The notes: a model not told the origin generated them from the letters alone. A stretch of DNA of 64,000 bases from Cephalopachus bancanus (GCA_027257055.1 JAPVLO010000054.1:2108001-2172000); one strand, 5' to 3'. Positions 48,122-59,900 are shown, counted from the first letter of the stretch. Numbers and translations are program-made.

Positions 48122-48409
48122 TTTTTTTGAACTGGAGTTTCACTCTGTCTCCCAGACTGGAGTGCAGTGGTATGCTCCCGGCCACCGCATCCTCGTCCTG
48201 CTGGGCTCCTGCGATCCTTCCGCCTCAGCCTTCCAAGAAGCCGAACCTACTACAGGCGCGTGCTACCACGCCCAGCCAATTTTGATTTATTGTAGAGACC
48301 AGGTCTCGCTAAATTGCCCCGGTGGATCTCGAACCGGCGAGTTCAGGCAATCCACTCACCTCCGCCTCCCAAAGTGCTTGGATTACAGGCTGAGTCACCG
48401 AGCCCGGCC
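48122..48409 (-). repeat. Lineage-specific Alu
   Basis: Reverse copy with GATTTATTGTAGAG linker and GCTCCCGGCCACCGCA right monomer. The arm reads CTCGAACCGGCGAG, a changed form. Target duplication AGCTATGATTT at 48111-48121 and 48410-48420. Confidence 0.93.
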
Positions 48410-49612
48410 AGCTATGATTTAATGACTTGCTTTTTAATAGTATTATGGCATAAATATTTATTTACTTTTATTTCGAAAAATATCCATATGCAATATTTTA
48501 GCAACTGAATAATAGGTCACTGCATGTACATAATCATAGGTACACACATGAACACAAACACACATAGTTAATAAAACAAGCACGTACAGATGAAGGAAGG
48601 GTGTGATAAATAGTTATACAAACATTTTTACTTGCACTCTAGATTATAGATTAAACATATGGAATTTATTTTCAAGATAAAAATACCCAGAACTATAGTC
48701 TTGGCTTTTGGAATTAGAACCATATGTCCTTCATAAATAATCTTTATTTAGAAGACAATCCTGGCCAAATGCATACTGCTAATATACTAACTCTCCCCAA
48801 ACAATAAGTCAACCATTACACTTAACTAGACATTTAAGAAAATATAGAATTATCATGCAGTATTACTAAGCTCTAAATGACTTCCACTGTCTATAGATAC
48901 CTGAACTGATCAATGAATAATTTAAGACATTTTGATGGGCATAATTGATGGTGTTACAGAATTTATCACTCCTGGCACAAAAATGACCAATTAGTGTTTC
49001 ATTTCCCCCCTCTGACATTCTGTAGGAACACCTGCCATCTGTATGGACCCTCATCAAACAGGCATTTGGAAAAATATCACTGTAGGTACCAGATGCCTTT
49101 CTAAATATTTACTCAGCTCCTATGACATTTCTAGACTAACAACTGTTTTGTCATTATTCTATCCTGAAAGGGTTTATAATGAGATGTTTTGAAAACTCTA
49201 GCAACTGAGCAAGTAAGACCAAAAAATAGCATATAGTTACAGCAAGTAATAGAGGAAAATCACTAAATCTATTTTAAAACAAACTCACAATTTAAGCACA
49301 AGTTATATTTTATCAACTTAAAATAAAGTACCCAATTTCCACATATACTGTAGACTTAATTTCAGAATAGATGGAGACCTTTTTGAGCAAATGACTTATT
49401 TAAGCTCTCTCCCCCAAACCTTTACGCGTGCACACTACTAAATGCACAATTTCCTATTACTTTTCTTGGATGGAAAATCCAGTTTTTGCAACTGTTGATG
49501 GAAGACTTTCTTTAAAGGAGGTGGGTAAAATGTTATCAACATGGATATTGAAAGAGAGAACGTGGTAAATTCCTTTTATGTTTAATGCTGGTAGTTTTAC
49601 ATAATTGCCAGG

Positions 49613-49716
49613 TGGAGAGAGAAAATAAAGGAAAGAGGAAGGAAGTGAAGAAGTGAGAAGAAAGAAGGAAAAGGAGTGAAAGATGACTGGAAGAAGGGAG
49701 AGAAGGAGGGAAAAGA
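49613..49716 (+). repeat. Polypurine tract
   Basis: About 100 bases almost entirely G and A (GGAGAGAGAAAATAAAGGAA and onward), broken only by a few T and C near 49684. Such tracts can form triplex DNA. Confidence 0.8.
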
Positions 49717-50657
49717 AATAATGACCCTTTCATATCAAGAATGATGACATTAAAATAAAACTTCCTTAAGGAATATCAGTTAAAAGGCTATCGTTCTCAC
49801 TGTAGGAAATTTGTCTGTTTCAGAACATTATGTGATGATAACTCAGTGGGTAATAATTTCAGTTATTAAGATGTTTTCATTATTAATCTAAAGCATTTTT
49901 CTGAAGGGAGCTGATTACTCAGTGGTATGCCTAAAAAGAGTCTAATTCTTTCTTTGATTGTGATATGATGGAACTTCATCTAGAAAGAAATGATCTTTTA
50001 AATTGTTAGAAAGGCAGTCCAAATACCAGAGATCAGCATTACCATGCTGCTAAAAATAACATTTATATTTTACTTTATAGTTTACAAAGCATTTTTATAT
50101 TAATACATCATGCATGTATTCAATAATAAATGTTTTTTGATTTAATCATCACAATCTCCTGTTCTGTATTTTGATACAATGTTTTAGAATCTTGTATATA
50201 AATTTTAAAAATAGAGTGTTTTTGAATTCAAAATAGGGTGAGAGAAAGCCTCTTAATGTATTTAATACAGATTTCTTGATTGCAATCTTAGATATGAATG
50301 ACAGTAACCTATTTTTAGCAGTCAAATACTATAAGTGAAAAAGAGTCAAAGGTAAAATCTTAAACCAGAAACTATTTCAAACACTACAGTAGTACTAAGC
50401 AAAATGTTTGTCTAGATCAGAACCTTTGGCAAGCCTTCTTAATTGGACAGGTTTTAGCATTACACTTTGCTAACCCAAATTTCACTAAATACTTACAAAA
50501 AAGATATTTATTTTAAAATACAGAAAGAGTTCTAAATAGTTAGGACACTTGTTTCTTAGCTAAGCCCAAGTTTTAAGAGGTATCCTTCATTGTTTTGGTA
50601 TGCTTGTGCAGAAAATTTGTTGATTCACTTTGTGGCTTCGTGTCCTATGTTTATCAT

Positions 50658-50690
50658 TTTGGTTTATTTTATTTTATGAAATAAACCAAA
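50658..50690. other. Perfect 12-bp inverted repeat with 9-base loop
   Basis: TTTGGTTTATTT at 50658-50669 and its exact complement AAATAAACCAAA at 50679-50690. Confidence 0.8.
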
Positions 50691-51439
50691 TCATAATTCT
50701 TAGCGGTTTATACTATCAAGTGCCATATATACATATTTTAGGAAAAATGATCCCCAAATACAATAAAACCAGCCAACATCTATATTTTTCTGGTTATCCA
50801 TCCATCCATCTGTACATGCATTCAGACACACATATATTCTTATACAATGCCTACTATCTATGAGGGATGACTCAAACTACTGTGGATTTTTCAAAGAGAA
50901 CACAGTACAATCTTAAGGAATGTATAGCCTTATGTTACAGGTAAAACACAAGGTGGGAGGTGATGAGTAACTGAACACTTATCAGACGGAAGGCTATAGT
51001 GTCTATGAAAAGAATCTCAGTCGCTCAAAATCTTATTTTTTAGTAAATTCAGAGAAAACAAAGACAATTTTATGACTAGATTTCTTATCAGCATTTTTTA
51101 TCTTGCAAATTTGTTTATATTTGCAAGAGAATATTACACACACCAACGTGTAGACATTTGTCTGGGTCTTTCCTTTGTAACAATAACCACATGTCTATCA
51201 TGGGAATTATTCATTTAAGAAAAATGGGTTACAGATAACAAGCTTTTGATTTAAACTATCCTGATTATAATTATATGCTTTACAGAGTACCAATATTTGA
51301 AAATAATGATGCATTTTGGTCTAGTGGACAAAGAAATAAAAAGCTAAGAATTTATTTCAGGAACTCTCTCATTTTATTTATTGTGACTTTTGAAGAACAA
51401 CGAAAAAATGATTTAGTGTTATCAAGTGTTCATGTCTAA

Positions 51440-51990
51440 TATGAGAATGGACCCCGAAACCCCTTAAATTTATTTATTAAAAATTGTGTATTTATTGTTA
51501 CATGTTTAAACTTTGGTCACCTTCAAAGTACTCTCTGCTTGATGCAATATACCTTTTGAGATGCTTTTTCCATTGCTCAGTTTTTGAATTTGTTGATTTG
51601 GATGCTTTTTAGTATTTCTGCCATTTGTTTTGTTCACCTCTTGCATATCTGCAAAACATTTCCCTTTGAGGACTTTTTCATTCAGGGAAACAAAGAAGTC
51701 ACTTGGGGTGAGACTGGGTGATTAGGGAGAGTGGGGCATGAGGGTCATGCCATTTTTGGTCACAAGCTGCTGAGCACACAGCATAGTATGGGCAGGTGCA
51801 TTTTCATGGTAGAGGAATCAGTCACCTGTTTGCCACAATGCCAGACACTTATCCCGCAAATTGTGATGCAACTTTCTAAAAACTTTCAGATAAAAACTTT
51901 GGGCCATTCTTTTTGTTAAGCACTGCCCAGGTCATATGTTCATTGGGCCATGGCCAAGTCATGTTTCCTAAGCTTTGGCACCCTTCCCTA
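51440..51990 (-). pseudogene. Mariner (DD34D) transposase remnant
   Basis: On the minus strand, LRDKCLALWQTGD, a stop, FLYHENAPAHTMLC, then PHSP, a stop, SPSLTPSDFF and LNEKVLKGKCFADMQEV follow the C-terminal half of a mariner transposase, with motifs normally HDNAPAH and SPDLAPCDFF. The second catalytic Asp is Glu here; the third, in SDFF, is present. There are exactly 34 residues between them, the mariner spacing. Two in-frame stops break this segment, but the frame is otherwise open over about 120 residues. The N-terminal half and clear terminal repeats were not found. Confidence 0.85.
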
Positions 51991-52054
51991 CCTTCAGGAG
52001 GTAAATCTCCAATCTCTCTCTCTCATTTTCTTTCTAAATAAACTATCTTTTCCA

Positions 52055-52056
<2 letters not shown>

Positions 52057-52096
<40 letters not shown>
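52057..52096. repeat. (AC)20 microsatellite
   Basis: Uninterrupted AC dinucleotide run of 40 bases. Confidence 0.98.
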
Positions 52097-52098
<2 letters not shown>

Positions 52099-52304
52099 CA
52101 AAAAACAACTTTGGTTGACTATGTGATCTGGAGGAACAAATTCAGAGTGTACCACAAAGGAGCCACTCTTCAAAATATGATTCTAGCTTTTTGGGGGTCC
52201 CTCCTCATATGTCTATATCAGTCTTTTCCAAGGCAGAGCCTTATTAAACTGACTATGCCTATTATATAGGTCAAATAGCATAACATATTTTTTAATGTTA
52301 AGAT

Positions 52305-52306
<2 letters not shown>

Positions 52307-52366
<60 letters not shown>
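52307..52366. repeat. (TG)30 microsatellite
   Basis: Uninterrupted TG run of 60 bases. The antisense frame reading His-Thr repeats at 52213-52398 is a product of this run, not a gene. Confidence 0.98.
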
Positions 52367-52367
<1 letters not shown>

Positions 52368-54150
52368 TTCCTAGCAATAGTAAAATTTTGAAAGGCACTG
52401 AAAAATTCTAAACTAAAAAGTATTTTTTGTAATTTCACAACCCTGAACTAAATATTGTTAATATTTTGGTACGTATCCTTCTAGACTTTTTTTAATGTTA
52501 TTTCAAAGTTAGACTCATATTAATTTGATTTTAGGTTATGTTTGTGCTTAACCAACTTAATGGTTAAGTGGGGAAAGAAATTCACTCAAGCATGTCAGAC
52601 ATGCATATTTATGTAGAAACATCCTATGCTAGTTGACTAAATTTCTCAATTTCATTTGTCTATTTGCTTATTTTACTGTTGAAGTGTCTGTAATAGATTT
52701 TAGCTTGAGATTTTATTCTTTTGATTTAATATTTAACTTTATGAATATATTACATTTTAATAAAAAGTGTAGAGAAACACTGTTTTAAAAAGAAGTGTTG
52801 GAGATTTTCCTCCACACAATTTTGGATTTATAAATATTCTTTCTAAATATTTACATATAAGTTACCAGTGTATAATTCATCCTTGCCTGAGCATAATTGA
52901 ATTCAGAATTTTTATAGATTAGTGCTACTCAAAATATTATTGATAAACTATTTGTTTCTGTGAAGAGATAACTACAGAAGTTTAGAAATTTTATGACAAT
53001 TTGACATTATTGAGTTATCAAGATCAGTGGACTATGTTTTTGAACAGGGTATAGCTCTGCGTGCTGCTAAATCCATTAGGAGAGAAACACTTGGTATAAG
53101 TTGCACACAAGTCATGCATAAGAAGGTAATGTTAAATGTGTGATATTTTAAGATGTTTGCTAATTGTAACCTAAAGTATATGAGATGAAGAATCGTTTTC
53201 CTTTATCAAAAGATAAATTAAATTTACCTGTACTTTGTCAAATTAATCAGTAGAACTGTTTACTAATGAAATATTAACACAAACAGGGCATCATGTGCTC
53301 CATTGTGAATAAAAAATAAAATTGAATATTTGTGGCATTCTAGAATTGCTTTAAAATAACTTCTTCCATTCCCATCAATTTTCTTCTGTGAAACTGATTT
53401 CTTTACTCTGAGTGTGTTAAACAAAACATAAAACAGTTTAAATACATGTTACTCCCTGAAAGTGGTATTTCCATCAATCTAATCTAGATCAGAAAAGTTA
53501 ACAGTAAAAAAGGCATACTTGGCACATTAAATACTAGCTATTGAAATCCACAGTGTTCTTTCAGAGCATACTGATTGCAGTTAGAATGGGGAATTGCTAT
53601 TTCACTCATCAATTTGATTTTGTTATAACTGCAAAACAAGTATAATAGCCATTCTTTTTCTTACTACTTATACACATGCTTTCAATGACAATGTGATTGA
53701 CTTTGGTAATTATTTTCCTTTTATCCAGTGTTATATTTGTCCTCATATTTTTACTGAAATATAATTTTATGTATGCTGAATCTAAGTTTAAAATGTGGGC
53801 ATTTATGTTTATGACTTTTTTCACTTTATTTTTCTAGTAATTCATTTGTATTTTATTTTACAAAAAAAACTGTCCATGATGGACTGAAAATTAAAACAAA
53901 ACAAAAAAAGATCCTTTAGTATTGATCCATGGAGAAGCACTGTCATTGTCCTGGATCTCACTCTCTCCCCATACCTGTTTATGTGTCCCTTTCTGATTTC
54001 CATCTGATCCCTTGACATTGCATTTTCAGAGCATATTACAGAGTTCTGGAGTTGTTAGTTTTCAGTCAGTTTCCTTCACTACATACTAAACTCTTTGATA
54101 TACAGGTTTATAGATGTCCTTTGATTCCGTGGGTCTTTCAAAAAACATCT
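52367..54150. other. Intronic stretch with no recognised feature
   Basis: AT-rich unique sequence. No repeat or gene recognised. Confidence 0.55.
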
Positions 54151-54167
54151 GTGGATGTTGGTTCTCA

Positions 54168-54188
54168 ATTGTTCTCAAAGAGAACAAT
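54168..54188. other. 9-bp inverted repeat with 3-base loop
   Basis: ATTGTTCTC-AAA-GAGAACAAT. It contains an everted pair of TGTTCT/AGAACA half-sites. Regulatory meaning is speculative. Confidence 0.6.
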
Positions 54189-54379
54189 CACCCGTTTATC
54201 CCTCTATCTAGTCCAGCACTAAATCCTGTAACTTACCCTTAACAATCTGAAAGGAACACCCTTTTTAATATTTCCTTTGGGTCCTAGCCACCATCTGTTC
54301 ATGGGGGATTCTGTATTTGCCTTTTCCTTTATTTTCTCTCTAGTCCTTACATAGTAGGAGGGGTACTCCTTTAAAAACG

Positions 54380-54790
54380 TAAACCAGATCATGCCACTCT
54401 TCTGCTGGCCTTGCAACCTCTCTACTTCTTCTACTATGCTACCTCTGACCACAGAATACTTCAAGCTTGCTTCTGTCTCAAGGCCTTGGTCCTCTGCCTG
54501 ACACACTCTTTTTCTAGATCTTCATGGCTTCTTCTTAATGCTATTCAGGACTCAGTTCAAGCGCATCATCTTCAGACTCATTTCTCTGACCAATTCATAC
54601 AAAGAAGCATTTACCTAAAACTCTTACTATTGTCATTCTCTGTCACTTTAATACACTAGCTACAAGCTACTTTGTTTAAAGTATCTGCTATCTTTCCCAC
54701 ACCAAGATGTGGACATAGTCTATCTTATTCATCAGTATCTCTTTAGGAACTAGACTGTTTCCTGGCCTATGATAGAACTTTGAAATTAAT
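54380..54790 (+). repeat. L2 LINE 3' region
   Basis: AACGTAAACCAGATCATGCC, then CTTGCTTCTGTCTCAAGGCC, CTCTGCCTGACACACTC, GACTCAGTTCAAGCGCATC and TTTCTCTGACCAATTC are in the order of the L2 end. The frame at 54411-54659 is L2-derived. Confidence 0.82.
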
Positions 54791-55447
54791 TAATACATAG
54801 ATGTATAGCCTCATTCAGTCACTTACTCATTTATTTATGGATTGTGTGTCTGTGTATGTGACCAGAAAGAAACAGACTAACTCTTAAGTTTTGAAACAAA
54901 GTTTTGTTTAAAATTCAAGGTATAAGAGCTCCAAATCCTGGGTGTCTCTTTGGACCTTCATCTATATGAACAATAAACTTTTAGGATAAAGGTTTAGTTA
55001 TAATCAATTTCTCATCTAAATTTTGGGTCCTAATGAAGTCACACATTGGTATAAATATGAGTGAAGTAGTTTGAAGTACTTAGCGATTTAACATTGAATT
55101 GCATAGAGGACATTAAATGAGGGTAATTATTTCAGAACATAATGAAATTTATATCCATGAATCCCAGGTGCAATTAAAATGAAAAAAAGGATTTTAAAAT
55201 GTGTCACAACTATGATTTTCAATTAAAAGCAGAAGAAACTAGAATCAAATCTCATGTGACAGTTGTCAGCCTTTTTAGGGTTTAAGGGGAAAATATTCTT
55301 ACAAGTATAGATTGTCCTAATATGCCAAATCTATATATTTCATTTTCCTTAAAAATAAATTATCTCTCAACTATACTTAAATTAAACAGTCCATTTAATG
55401 GACATATTTCTTGTGACTGATATTCTATTTTAAGTGTTAGAAACTCT

Positions 55448-55759
55448 ATCTCTCTCTCTCTCTCTTTTTTTTTTTTTTTTTGAGTTGGAGTCTCATTCTG
55501 TCTCCCAGACTGGAGTGCAGTGGCACGCTTCCAGTCACCGCAGCCTTGATGTGCTGGGCTCCGGCGATCCTTCCACCTCAGTCTTCCAAGTATCTGGAAC
55601 TACAGGTACGTGCTATCACGCCCAGGAGATTTTTTGATTTATTGTAGAGATGAGTCTCGCCAAGTTGTCCAGGCGGGTCTTGAAACCACAGACTCAGGCA
55701 ATCCACTCACCTCGGCCTCCCAAAGCATGGGATTACAGGCTGAGCCACCGATCCCGGCC
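55448..55759 (-). repeat. Lineage-specific Alu preceded by a CT run
   Basis: Reverse copy with TTTTTTGATTTATTGTAGAG linker and CAGGCGGGTCTTGAAACC arm remnant. TCTC units precede the T-run, perhaps part of the target. Target duplication AGAAACTCT at 55439-55447 and 55760-55768. Confidence 0.92.
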
Positions 55760-55769
55760 AGAAACTCTC

Positions 55770-56735
55770 TTAACCTTACTGTATAAAATGATACTAACAA
55801 CAGTAGGTAGTACACAGTATTCTTACTTTAGTTGATTTTTCAGACCAAAATATTACTGTTTTAACATAAAAGTCAATGATGAGTTTCATATATGTTCAAT
55901 TGATTTCATCAAAATAATATATTTTCCCAATAAAAATATTTACTAATGCTAAAATTTAATTTTTGTTCTAATACAGTAGGTTCCCAATTTTAAACCATTT
56001 TGTGACCCATTTTCACAGCAAGAATTACATGAAAGGAAATATTGATATTTCCCCCTGATTTTTCCATTATCAAAATAGGATCTATGGTAACAGTGAATGT
56101 CTCACTTACTAAAAAAGTTTCCAGCTTCCCTACTTAGACCTTTAAAATGTACAAATCCACATAATTGGCAGATGTTCTCATCAAAGTTGCTTAAAAATAA
56201 ATAGGCCATATTTATTAACAACACTAAAAGTCTATCATTGATATATTCAAATTCATGTAGATGTATCAATTACATTAGGTATCAGCTAAAATCATCCACT
56301 TTTTGGTAACTGATGATTTGAAAACTGCTGGTACAAACTTTGGTTAAGAAAAATAGCATGGAAATGCAAAATTTTATGAGAGTCTCTGATTTCTGTTTGA
56401 AGCAAATTGAGTGAAATCCTAACATGGCACAATAAATCTATACCAAAATATCATTTTTAGTATACTTTTTGTTATTTATGTCCTGAGATTCCTTGAAACA
56501 AAAACATTAGTCCCTGGTTTAACATTTCTACAAATATCAATCTATCACTGGGTTTTTATTTCTGCTCTCATCCCATGATTGGGAAGGGAAATAAAGACTT
56601 TTCCCAAAGAAATAATTAGAAGCTTAGAAATAATCCAATTCTTTAATGTCACAAATTAATGCTTATAGAATTTAATAACAATAGAAATATAAGCAAAACA
56701 TGAAAATACTAGCTAGCATGTCTTAGGATTGTACA
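55770..56735. other. Intronic stretch with no recognised feature
   Basis: Unique AT-rich sequence. Confidence 0.55.
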
Positions 56736-56739
56736 CATT

Positions 56740-56890
56740 ATTTTACATGAATTTTCCCTTTTATAGATAAGGCAATCAAGAATAAGAAAATTAAGTAACA
56801 TGCCCAACATTACACAGCTAGTAAGTGTCAACAATGGGATCTGAACCAAGATGACCTGACTCTAACACCCACAATCCCAACCATTACTGA
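56740..56890 (+). repeat. MIR SINE
   Basis: AACATGCCCAACATTACACA, GCTAGTAAGTGTCAACAATG and GGATCTGAACCAAGATGACC match the MIR core and tail (GGTCACACAGCTAGTAAGTG). Confidence 0.8.
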
Positions 56891-57048
56891 TGCCAGTTTT
56901 TATCTCCCCAGTAAGGAAAGCTCAGGTCAGCTGGTTAATGGCTGGGGCTGGGATTTGGTTGTAACTATCTGCTCTTTCTCTACAACCTGGCTTCATGGTC
57001 AATTCAATTATTTAAGATAAATACTTTTTATTCTAATAGTTCATTTTG

Positions 57049-57317
57049 GCTGGGCATGGTGGCTCAGCCTATAATCCCAACACTTGAGGAGGCCGAGGCG
57101 AGAGGATTGCCTGAGCCTGGAGGTTCGAGACCAGCCTGGGCAACTTGGTGAGACCTTGTCTCTACAATAAATCACAAAAAAAGTAGTTCCAGCTACTTGG
57201 GAGGCTGAGGTGGAAGGATCGCCTGAAGTCCAGCAGGTTAAGGCTGCAGTGGCCGTGAGTGTGCCACTGCCCTCCAGCCTGGGCAACAAGAGAAAAACTC
57301 CAACTAAAAAAACCAAA
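57049..57317 (+). repeat. Alu of transitional type with internal deletion
   Basis: Forward copy with GGCTCAGCCTATAATCCC and the AATAAATCACAAAA linker of the local lineage, but with the ancestral GGAGGTTCGAGACCAGCC instead of the arm. About 25 bases at the start of the right monomer are missing. Useful as an intermediate in the family history. Confidence 0.88.
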
Positions 57318-57372
57318 TAGATAATTTTATTTCCCTATTGCAATTTATCTACAAAAATTCCAATAAGAGAGG

Positions 57373-57754
57373 TGTGTCAGTATTCTAGGGCAGCTACAAT
57401 AAAATGCCGAGTACTTGGTGGCTTAAACAACAGAAATGTATATTCTTACAGTTTTGGATGCTGAAAATCCAAATCAAGAAGCCGCCAGCATTGGTTTCTG
57501 TTTAGGCCTTTTTTCTTGCCTTTGATTAACTGCCTTCTTCTCATGGTGTCTTTATGTGGTCTTTCCTCTGTGCGAGTGCCTTCCTGGTGTTTCTTTCTGT
57601 ATTCCAAGGACTCTAGTCCCATAGGATTATGTCCCCACCTGTGTGACCTTATTTAACCTTAAGTACTTCCTTAAGGCTCCTATCTCCAAATATAGTCACA
57701 TTAGAAGTTACAGCTTACAAATGGACTTGGGGATATATAATTTAGTCCATAGCA
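57373..57754 (+). mobile_element. MaLR-type solo LTR (MLT1-like)
   Basis: TGTGTCAGTATTCTAGGGCA, GGTGGCTTAAACAACAGAAA, ATGGTGTCTTTATGTGGTC, TCCCATAGGATTATGTCCCC, CCTATCTCCAAATATAGTC and TTTAGTCCATAGCA are in MaLR LTR order, with TG and CA ends. Confidence 0.78.
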
Positions 57755-57779
57755 GAAAGATGAATGCTACTAATCACAA

Positions 57780-58290
57780 ACGTTTTTGTATTTTTCCTCC
57801 AGATACCTTTCTTGCTTTATCAATTAGAATCTTTCTTATTGTTTCATTGTCTCCCTTTAGACTTTTCTTTCTTTTAGTCTATAAACAGGATAATCTCTCC
57901 AAATGTAAAACACAAAATTATCCTTTGTGGTCAAATAGCCAGCTTGAAGAAGCTGTGTTTCCTATATCTCATTTAATTCATAAGCTATTACAGCCTGACA
58001 ATCTATCCCTCTTTCTTTCACCCTTATTACTATTTTGTCCTCCAAAGTTACCATTACTTTGCTAACTATTCATCCCAATGGTCTCTTTCCAGGTCCCATC
58101 CTTAGTGTGCTATCTCATGTTCATGGTACTACTGGCTATCTTTCCCAGTAGTAATCACACAATACACACTTGTGTCACTGTGCTAAGCTACTCTGTCCTT
58201 TTCCCTGATGTTTCACCTTCCCAATTCACCTCCTCATCCTCCTTATTTCTTAGCACGTGTCACACTTCCTCTGCCATCCCTTAAAGGTAA
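57780..58290 (+). repeat. Possible L2/CR1-type LINE remnant
   Basis: CCTCCAAAGTTACCATTACT and TGATGTTTCACCTTCCC recall internal CR1/L2 coding. The match is weak. The 140-residue frame at 57643-58065 spans LTR and this region and is not a gene. Confidence 0.35.
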
Positions 58291-58463
58291 GTAATTGCAC
58301 AAATTGTGTCCTTTGTCCTCTTTTTGATTCAATAGATTGAGTCGTTTTTCTTAAATATCTATTAAGATATATTGTTTTGTTTTTTACCTATATTATCTCA
58401 TTCAAACCTCACAACTGCTCCATGAGGTAAGTACTGTTATCTCTACTTTATAGAGTGCTTGCA

Positions 58464-58632
58464 ATAGGGATTCTCAAACTCAGAATTAATGATATTTTGG
58501 ACAAGATCCTTTTTTTTTGTAGAGGGTTGTCTCATGCATTCTAGGATGTTAAGTAGCATCTCTAGCTGCTACCCACTAGGATGCCAGTAACAAACCCAAT
58601 TGAAGACAACAACAACAAAAATGTACCCTGGC
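58464..58632 (-). mobile_element. MER5A-like hAT MITE, partial
   Basis: GGGATTCTCAAACTCAGAAT, GCATTCTAGGATGTTAAGTA and CTACCCACTAGGATGCCAGT are the reversed MER5A. The last 50 bases are missing where the LTR begins. Confidence 0.8.
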
Positions 58633-58633
58633 A

Positions 58634-59299
58634 CTGTTACTGAGAGAAGAGGAAGAAATAAATCGGATAGGCAGACAGATTAGGGCAGGTCTCTGGTTAA
58701 AAAACAAATCAAAACTTCCGGTGCAAGCCTTACGGACTAAATTGAGAACTCCCACTTCCGGGTTCTTTCCCCTTTTGCACATTCCCTCTGATTGGTGCCC
58801 CATCAACCAATCAGCATGCCTTGAGTACTATATAAACTCTAGCTTTCGCTGCCTACTCTGGGCAACCTATTCAGGTCTCCTTTGTTTGCCAGAGCCACAT
58901 TTCAACTCGCTGGTCTTCCGGAGTCAGCGATTCTTACTCCTCTCGATCGAGACAAGAACTTGGGATCACACAAGAAAATGGGAATCGTCAGACAAGAGAG
59001 CTAAAACTTTCTCTAACTGAGGACTCAGGATCTCTCAAGCAAGAGCTGAGAGTTGTAACATTCCTCCACAGCTGTGTATCTGCATTCCCGAGTTCTGGAG
59101 TTCTGGGTGCCGTAGCTTTCCCTGCTCAAGAGCCATAACTAGAGGAGCTAAGACACTGGGATTTCACGGCTGTTGGCCTCCCCAAGTGCTAGGACTCCGT
59201 CTGCTACATTTCCCTCTCAGAGGCTATTAGGTTCTCGGGAGCCATTGTGTCCTTGGGCTCTGCGTGGGTCCCAGGCCGGCAGTGCAGCCCTGGTGAGAC
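58634..59299 (+). mobile_element. Solo LTR of an endogenous retrovirus (ERV1-like)
   Basis: Starts TGTTACTGAGAG and ends about GACTGCAACA. Promoter-like features are in order: ATTGGTGCCC, CCAATCAGC (near 58805) and TATATAAACTC at about 58829. GC content is higher than the surroundings. The frames at 58721-59020 and 58576-58806 lie in the LTR and are not retroviral proteins. No internal viral sequence remains. Family not identified; exact ends uncertain. Confidence 0.65.
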
Positions 59300-59459
59300 T
59301 GCAACATTACTGAAATGAGAACAATAGACAAAAGACAGGTTTGGAGAGGTTATGTAACTGGCCTGGGCCCACAATGCTAGAAAGTGATACATCTAGGATT
59401 TGATCCCAGGTAGTCTGATTTTTTACAACAACCTAGTTCTTACATAATACACTAATTTA

Positions 59460-59900
59460 AATTCTCCCATAAAATAACATTTATTCTAAGGCTTCAGTTC
59501 AGATCCTCAGGCTAACAACTTTCTATATCCTTTGAACTCTCCAGATCCATATTGTTGTCGTGCTTCCCAGTGTCATATCTCTCTCTTCACCGCACCTCAA
59601 ACTCAATCTAGCCAGCAGTATGTTAACCAGCTTTCATCAAGATTTGCTCTTAGGTTTCCTGTCTTTCTAATGGAAGTATCATCTACCAGTAATTCAGACT
59701 AGAAACCTCGGTGTTATCTATGACTTTCTTACCCTAGTCCATCAAGTCTACCTTTGCAATCTCTCTTGATCTTTTTCCTCCTTGTCCTTTCTATTTCACT
59801 GCCTTATTCAGGCTGTTGACACTCTTCCTTACCTCAGAAGCATCATTGGTTTTGCTGCCTTTGATCTCTCCCAGTCTACTTTTGTTTTTGTTCTTTTTTT
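59460..59900 (+). repeat. L2-like LINE remnant
   Basis: CCTCGGTGTTATCTATGACT, CAAGTCTACCTTTGCAATCT and CACTGCCTTATTCAGGC follow the region of L2 upstream of its 3' end. Confidence 0.5.

Larger units (their letters stand above)
48421..51430. other. Mostly unique intronic stretch
   Basis: No clear transposon except a MIR3-like piece at 50055-50165 (TTTATAGTTTACAAAGCATT). Contains the purine tract and hairpin listed separately. Confidence 0.5.
58380..59425 (+). repeat. MIR split by later insertions
   Basis: The front part at 58385-58456 (TATTATCTCATTCAAACCTC, CATGAGGTAAGTACTGTTAT) and the rear part at 59340-59425 (GGAGAGGTTATGTAACTGGC, GATTTGATCCCAGGTAGTC) together make one MIR. A MER5A-like piece and an LTR lie between them. 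Confidence 0.55.

Noticed and set aside
52213..52398. His-Thr repeat protein
   Set aside because: It is only the translation of the TG microsatellite.
57643..58065. 140-residue frame as a possible small gene
   Set aside because: It begins inside a MaLR LTR and runs into LINE-like sequence; no domain or splice context supports it.
58721..59020. 99-residue frame in the ERV-type LTR
   Set aside because: It spans the promoter and R/U5 region of a solo LTR and shows no retroviral protein motif.
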